This document shows, one piece after another, positions 57,871-64,000 of a DNA stretch of 64,000 bases. The notes under the pieces are model-generated. The model did no database searches, was not told the origin of the DNA, and was given only the letters and a program-made list of their open reading frames with translations. The position numbers and the translations under genes are program-made. The stretch is from Thereva unica (lineage: Eukaryota > Arthropoda > Insecta > Diptera > Therevidae): the NCBI GenBank assembly GCA_949987705.1, contig OX465281.1, forward strand, positions 3,264,001 through 3,328,000. The letters run 5' to 3'. Numbering within the stretch: position 1 is the first letter of the stretch; every line of letters begins with the position of its first letter.

Positions 57871-60800
57871 TCAGGCAGACTCATTATCTTCGAGGCAAAT
57901 TCTATTAAGAGAGTGCTATTTCCTTCCGATACTTCATAGGTGGTACTTTATGGATGTAGCGTTAGGTCAACTAGAAATTTATTGCCCAACTAACGACAAA
58001 GGAAGAAACAGCTACAAGTTCGCGAGGTCAGGTAACGCCTTGAAATTGGTCGCATGTTGCCCATATTGTGGACCCCCTGTGGATTGCTCTATAAAGGCGC
58101 ACAAAAAAGGTCGAACGCCTTGAGTCATTCGCTCTTCGTCATAAGGAATGCCCCTATTGGCCTCTCTGAGAAAAATCATTATTGCTACTCGATTCCGAAA
58201 AAACTCGAGAATTGAGGGCGTGGATATGGGAGTAATAACTGCGCCGGTGTCGAAAACTTGATATTTTCAAACGCGATTGTCGTTTTACCAATACGATCTC
58301 CCAACTGACTACTAATTACGTCTAATACTGTTTAATCTCTGTAATCGAACCAGAGCTGGTCTATTGAGTACACTCCCACGGTCACCAACATAATTGCTTG
58401 AAATATGAAGAAATGCAACAACAAAAACTAAAACTTTGTATAAGTAAAGTTAATGCTTCGGCTTCACTGACTTCAGTTCAATAATGTTCAGTTCAATCCA
58501 CATAAGTGGCTTCATCGGCTAAAATCCAGTTCATGTTCAGTTCGTGCTTGAAATTGTTGCTGCTTTTTTGCCAGAAGTCAGAAATGCAAAAGCCCACTGG
58601 AGTGGAACTTCACTATACCAGTTGATTACTCCGTTTTGAGCGAGCTTTTGCGTTCAACTTCAGTTCGAGATCAGTTGGGCTTTGTTTATCGTCCGAAACC
58701 AGAAGGTTTGTTTATCCTCAGTTGAATATGTGGATATTGAATGCGAATTGAGGTTATTTTAAAGTTCAGTTCGCCAGTTTTTCTGCTCTGACATCAGTTT
58801 GACAGCCGCTCCAACCTGAACTGCTTTGCTGTGCTCTGAACTTTTTAAGCAATCTTCGAACACAGCAAATGTTTGACCCTTCTTCCAGGGGTCGACTTGC
58901 GCACAAGACTATCATACGAGTTTTGCTCAGAGTTTTCTGACATATGTACATTATAAAGTCAAGTACATGCACGAGTCGACGAAACGAAACACGTTCTATA
59001 CCAGTTGCACGCGACCTGCTGTGCTAGCCTCACACGATTTGAGTAGCGTACTAGTCGAGTTGCGAACAACAAAAACTGAAGCTGTTTTTCCCATCGCTCG
59101 AGTAATTGTTGGTTTCGCTAATCGCCTTCGAAATTTGCTTTTTTGTTTTGCCCTTGAAATTGTCATTTGTGCGTTTAAATATCATCATTACCAAAGACTT
59201 GAGTTCTGGCTGTGATTGCTATTACTTTTCGGATTGTTAATCATAAACACTTTTTGTCGTACCATTAAATTTTTATAGGGGAGTCATAAAAACTCTAGCA
59301 TGATGCAAGAGTGAATAAGACGGTGACAAGTGAAATCTGTTTTTGTTTTACATGCTTCGTCCGTCAAATATCGTGGGTGAGTCCGCATAGGCGTTCGAGA
59401 AGCTAAGCCTGATGTGAAATAAGTCGATACTGGGTGTTGGGACTGGGAGAATCTTTTACTATGAGGTCCTTCCAGTTGATCAGACGATTGATTCTCAACT
59501 CTACTAGTCGATATAAACACACACACTCTTTAACTACTCCTAAAATCAGTTAGAGCTTCACAAAAATTATCTGAAACAGACTTGGTAGAAGCTGAATTCT
59601 GGTGAACCACGTAAAATCTCATCAAAAATGTTGAATGAGTTTCAACAGCCCCAAACACTTGAACGCAAAAACGTGCAACTGAACACTTATATCATGCAAA
59701 ATGAGCCCCAGTCTCCGACGGTGAGACTGCGTACGAATTTATCGCCCATCAACAAAGAGAAGCTCGACATTGTTTATCGGCGAATATGACTAGATTTCGC
59801 CGTGGCGCGAACCCATACTCAAACCCCGAGTCATGGATTCTATAATTAGAACCGCCAGAATGTGCGACGACAACGCCATTCCGCGGAAACTGCTCCGTCC
59901 ATAACTTTCACCCCCGCCAAACAGAATTATTTTATAATAGCGTTGTTGTGTCAAACAATGTTGTTTTTCTGCAGGATTTGAGAAAGCGTCGCCATACATC
60001 ACGATCATCGATCGCACGTCTGGCCACGGAAGATATCGGTTCAAGTTCAAAGATCACCGCAGCGAATGGACTTTGTAAAAGCTCCGGCTCAAAATGCGCG
60101 CCAACTTAAAGTTATCAACGGCCTCGATCTGTTCGGCGGTGTTACTTTTAAGGCAGGTCATAAGTTGGGCGGTTGTACGACAACAAAAACTGCGCTCCTC
60201 TCTAGCACCACTTTTTGTATGCTTTTTCGAAACATTTTTATCGTTCGAGCGATTTTCAACTCGCCTCGCACGAGACTTGGTCACGAGCTCGATTCCGTAT
60301 GGCGGCCGGCAGTCAGAGTCGAGTTGAATTGCTGTGTTTACGCAAGTGAAGTTCATTTGCGTTCGTTATAAACAGGGAAATTGTGTCTGGCGTTTTGTCG
60401 TTTCGATGAAAACTTTTGTTTTCTCGCATTGTTTCTTGCGCCGGGGCAAGGTGGAGCGGAGCAGCTCGAAGTGAAGCGCGACGATCAAGTTCCGAATTTA
60501 TTTTTATTGTTATTATTCGTTTGCTGGGCGATTCTAATTTTGAGTTTAATCACAAACAGGCCTGAATCGAGCTCGGTCTAGGCTGTAAAACAGGAATCGA
60601 ACAATCACGAGGGACTGAAAATTCCCTGCGAGGTGCCCAAACTAGTTTCGAAGTGGAGGAGATAAGCTTTATTAGTTTCTTGACCTTGATTCTCACCAGA
60701 AACCAGATTTGGAGGAATGTTGATGCTTCTCAAGGTTCTTTTGTGCAGTGAAGAAACAATATCGTCGAGAATCTGTGGTCATAGAATATTATCGACAACG

Positions 60801-61149
60801 CAATAGTTATGCAGTGGAATTGACAGTGCCAGAGTAAACATCTTGAAATTCACGTAAATTTTTGTTCGAGAAGTAATAATTCTGTTTTTACAGGTTTTTT
60901 CGTGTTAAAACTTTTACAAACATTGTTTTCCTTTCTTATCTTTTCTTAAGCAAACTAAACAAAATCGTGAAAAGCAAAAGCCCTGTCTATCAGTGACCCA
61001 CTTTCATTTTAGAACTGTAGTTGCAGCTAAAACCATGTGCTATATCTTAAATTGTAGGAGGGCCAGGAGAGTTAAAATTGAGAAAATGAACCGCAAAAGT
61101 ACAGGAAGTGACATCTAGAGTAGAGATCAATATTTGTTGGGGTTATAAG
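57871..61149. other. Unassigned stretch
   Basis: About 3.3 kb with no recognised gene. It holds the second copy of the 5430-5540 repeat (58285-58395). TTCAGTTC words recur many times between 58440 and 58780. No RNA gene was found. Confidence 0.35.
58285..58395 (+). repeat. Dispersed repeat, copy 2 of 2
   Basis: Same family and orientation as 5430-5540, sharing CTCCCAACT, AATTACGTCTAATACTG, GTAATCGAAC and GCTGGTCTATTGAGTA. Confidence 0.6.
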
Positions 61150-62214
61150 TAGAGATGCGCCGAATGTTCGTATTCGGTATATTCGGCGTATTTTTTAATG
61201 TTCGTATTCGGCCGAATATTCGGTTAGTTTGCCGAATATTTACCGAATATTTAAATAGTATTATTTTAAGAGTTACATATGTCAAAGAGGTTTTATTCTA
61301 GAACTGTAGATAGGTAGTATTTGAAAATGAAACAAACTTTTCGTTGTGTAACGATATTTATTCACAAAATCAAAAGTTACACAAAATCAAAAAAATTGAG
61401 ATTCCACACACGAGTCGACAGAAACCAGACCGATTTGAAACTAGTTTGCAGCCGCTTGGGTGCGACTGTTCTTGCCGGTCGGAAGCAATATCAAACTGGT
61501 GACAGACAAGCATCCCTGCGTTGCATTCAACGGTTCCATGATATGCGGGGAGCTTCCTCCAACATCTAATTGCGTAGTTGCATTCTGTCCCGGCTTTGAA
61601 ACATAACCCAAAAATATATATAAGTAACGAGTGCAACTATACACTATGTGTGTGCTATGTCGAATGCGGCAATACAGAAAAAGCGCAAAGTAGATCGACA
61701 TTTGCGTTGTCTGTCACCGAATGCAACGCTTGTACGCTTAGAAATGCCATCAGTTTCAGAACACCGATTGATCGGAAATCAGTTGCGCTTGTGTGTGGAC
61801 AAAGGTTTCATTTTGGTTGTAAACTGGTTGTGAGCGTGATAATGTTGAAACCAGTTTGAAACTGGGATTGCAAATCAGTCGACTCATGGGCGTAGGGCCT
61901 TAACGTTTTTGGAATTGTCATTTCCCCACATTCTTGCTTTAGCCCCTTATTTTTTGGCGATAACTACTTTATCACGAGAGAAATTGCTAGAAAAGAAAGA
62001 GTAGCGCATTGAGTTAGCGAGCCGAGCTAGTGCGAAGGGCTAGAGGGGTGGGCGAACACTGCTACTTGCAGAACTCTTCGCTGACCTATATGAACCTGTT
62101 TACTGCGTAAAACTGAACCGAATAATTCAGCTGAATGTTCGGTTCGGTACATTTTTAACCGAATACTCGGCCGAATATTCGTATTCGTTCGAGCCCATAT
62201 TCGGCGCATCTCTA
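61150..62214. mobile_element. hAT-like non-autonomous element
   Basis: The ends TAGAGATGCGCCGAAT and its reverse complement (62199-62214) form a terminal inverted repeat. It is flanked by an 8-bp direct repeat with one mismatch, GTTATAAG (61142-61149) and GTTATAAA (62215-62222). Next to each end are multiple ATTCGGCCGAATATTCGG-type subterminal words in both orientations. An 8-bp duplication and subterminal repeats fit hAT. The interior frames resemble no hAT transposase that I can see. Confidence 0.85.
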
Positions 62215-62810
62215 GTTATAAATTGAGCCAGAATCTCTCTAACAAACCCTGCCAATCATCTTACGTCAGGTCGGAAGATGAAAGGTGGACTGAATAGTTC
62301 GAGAACTCATGGAGATTCTCTTGAAAATTCACTTTTTGAGCTGCAAAGATGTGGCTCGAGATAGGTACCTACGGTTGCAGGAAGATATAGCAGTAACCTG
62401 AAAGGAGACCTGTCGAACCGTTTTCATGGAAAATATGCGTTGTCGCTAAGCTTGCGCTGGTTTTTCACAGTAGTGGTGAGACCAGTACTGATATTTGGCC
62501 CTGCCATCTGGTGGTGGTCCACTTTTGCAAAGTATTATAACCCATCCAGACTAGACCTAATCTAAATGGTTTTTGGATAAGACACGATTATAAAATGAGT
62601 TTGTAACAGTTGCCTCTTTTTTCTTTTGAGCCAGTACAATGTCCCACTTCAAATGACGCGAAGTGCCATTGTAAGTCCACTAAGTATTTACAATCACATC
62701 TCGCCTCATTCCTTCATGCACAAGGCGGTGCAAAGGTAATGTCATAATGTGAATTGGCCATTTTGTTAGATATAACACAAAGTTTATTTAAAGGTGTAAA
62801 ATTGATGGCC
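62215..62810. other. Unassigned stretch
   Basis: Contains degraded sequence. 62430-62520 on the plus strand reads SLSLRWFFTVVVRPVLIFGP followed by AIWWW, a LINE RT thumb segment (like VRPIL.YGAxVWW) and hence LOA/Jockey debris. Confidence 0.45.
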
Positions 62811-63053
62811 TTAAGTTAAAAAAATCATGTCGGTCAAATGACACACACAATGACGCTCAATTGGCGATTTCTTCTTCAATATTGGTTCACGATTTGCAAC
62901 GCTTGTGGTTGGTTTGCTGTGGTAAACTCGAGATTTCAAAAAGCGCGAAAGGAAAAAGTCTAGTGCCGTCAGATCTGGCAAACTGTCCGGACAGTTCAAA
63001 TCGCCGAAACGAGATAACACAAGGCCCGGGTATTGGTGTTCCAAAATTTCCAT
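62811..63053 (-). pseudogene. Mariner/Tc1-superfamily transposase C-terminal fragment
   Basis: The minus strand reads RFGDLNCPDSLPDLTALDFF, then LSRFLKSRVYHSKPTTSVAN. The usual form RxGDVxWPPRSPDLTPLDFFLWGYLKxxVYxxKPxTxxxLExxI belongs to a transposase group of the Tc1/mariner superfamily, where PDLTPLDFF carries the third catalytic acid. No terminal repeats were found and the N-terminal part is missing. Confidence 0.75.
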
Positions 63054-63450
63054 TGTTGCCCAAGCTGTGTGAGGGGTTGAAGGCGAGTTAGCATGCGAGC
63101 TGGACTAGCCAGTTACTGCAATGCATCTACTCGCATCGTATGACCGCATCAAACAAGTTACTGTCATGTGCGTGTAAGTCAGCACTTCGCATCCTAGTTG
63201 CTACAACATTTTTGTTTTTACTCGCCTCTCACCTTCCTCAACACGCCACAAGCGACTCGGACGTTAATTTGCACGGTATTGAAATGACAGTAGCTCGTAA
63301 AGTATAAGTTGTGTGACCGGGAGAGGTGAGTCGAGCTGCTGTCATGCGAGTATACAGATTCATTAGCTGTCCACTGTCAGATCAACAACTTGTATTGTGT
63401 ATCCCCGAATTAACAAACGAGCAGGTGAGTGTGCAGTCGGGTGCACAATG
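63054..63450. other. Unassigned stretch
   Basis: GC-moderate, no ORF of note. TGTCATG.GAGTA-like words occur more than once, but I cannot define a repeat. Confidence 0.35.
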
Positions 63451-63489
63451 CTCTCTCTTTCTCACTCTCTGTCTCTCTCTCTTTGTCTG
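63451..63489. repeat. Pyrimidine (TC)n microsatellite
   Basis: CTCTCTCTTTCTCACTCTCT followed by more TC repeats, imperfect. Confidence 0.8.
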
Positions 63490-63599
63490 ATTTTAAACGC
63501 TTTATATTAGCTTCAACAGTATCTTGTGTCTTGTATGTAAACAAATCCTGCAACTTGATGATCGATCAACTCAAATTTTGCACATGTGTATAGTTCACT

Positions 63600-63960
63600 T
63601 TACAATGCAATCGAACCATTTTGTAAAAAAGTCAAGATGGCGGCCGATTTTTGCATTTGTATTACCCGACCCCCGACATGGATATCAAATGAAAGGGTAT
63701 GACAGGTAGGATACAATTAGCTATGTGGCGTCATTCCAAATTCAAAATGGCGGATTACCTTTTTCTTTACAACCCCTTTCAGTATTGGTAGAAATGGAAG
63801 GATATGTCGATTATAATACAGTAATCTGTGTGACGTCATCTTAAAACTAGTATGGCGGCCACCACCTTCGTTCTTGGCGGGGGTCCCCTGACCGCACCTG
63901 TTTTTTTATGTTTCGTAGTATTTTCCGAATAAAGCAATTTTCTGATTTTTCCTGTTTTCG
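63600..63960. repeat. Degenerate AAGATGGCGG repeat array
   Basis: AAGATGGCGGCCGATTTT, AAAATGGCGGATTACC and AGTATGGCGGCCACC are spaced about 110 bp apart, and each is preceded by related sequence. The spacing and motif (complement CCGCCAT) echo the tandem repeat at 10560-10812. Confidence 0.5.
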
Positions 63961-64000
63961 ATTTGACAACTGTCGAAAATAAAATAAGAAGAAGAATTTT

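Noticed and set aside
58140..58260. FDTGAVIT on the minus strand, resembling a retroviral-type aspartic protease active site
   Set aside because: No other protease, RT or integrase sequence surrounds it, and the flanking residues do not fit the fold. A three-residue match is expected by chance.

Overview
The window looks like nuclear DNA of a dipteran fly with a large, repeat-packed genome. Three spliced or single-copy insect genes are recognisable (Spred, visgun/CD164 and mitochondrial IF3), together with a nuclear tRNA-Ile(AAU). Introns have insect-type GT-AG junctions. The rest is mostly degraded transposable elements (TEs) of insect type and AT-rich non-coding DNA. A repeat-rich brachyceran such as Hermetia illucens would fit, but the species is inference only.

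Layout. 1-6543: repeat debris, including two inverted-repeat elements, a LINE zinc-finger fragment and an old TE ORF with a GCDTTS motif. 6544-18099: the coding exons of Spred on the plus strand (seven exons, all phases consistent), an EVH1-Sprouty-domain inhibitor of Ras/MAPK signalling. Its N-terminal codons are not located. Two introns of about 5 kb hold nested retroelements, mostly antisense to Spred. 18100-29586: the region 3' of Spred, with candidate poly(A) signals, LINE copies, a dead Tc1 transposon and two long A-rich tracts. 29587-32006: a 5'-truncated RTE-like LINE with an intact 788-codon ORF and an 11-bp target-site duplication (TSD). 32018-36400: LINE fragments, a foldback element with terminal tandem repeats, and a TIR element inside a LINE tail. 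36419-36492: tRNA-Ile. 37863-38396: visgun. 39140-46050: a dead mariner next to a LOA/Jockey-like LINE that itself contains a second RTE-like copy with a 14-bp TSD. 46374-47755: mitochondrial IF3 (minus strand, three exons), with a MULE-like MITE in its second intron. 48609-49745: a Pif1-type helicase remnant, probably from a Helitron. 49800-64000: largely unassigned sequence with scattered LINE fragments, three small TIR elements with candidate TSDs (hAT-like twice, Harbinger-like once) and a mariner-type transposase remnant.

Three host genes are well supported. The most interesting structure is among the repeats. A tRNA-headed SINE sits inside a LINE (called LINE-A here) whose 3' tail it resembles, which suggests a SINE/LINE partnership. 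LINE-A in turn abuts a LINE-B copy inside a Spred intron. I found no new multi-gene system. Family names LINE-A, LINE-B and LINE-C are local labels for this window.
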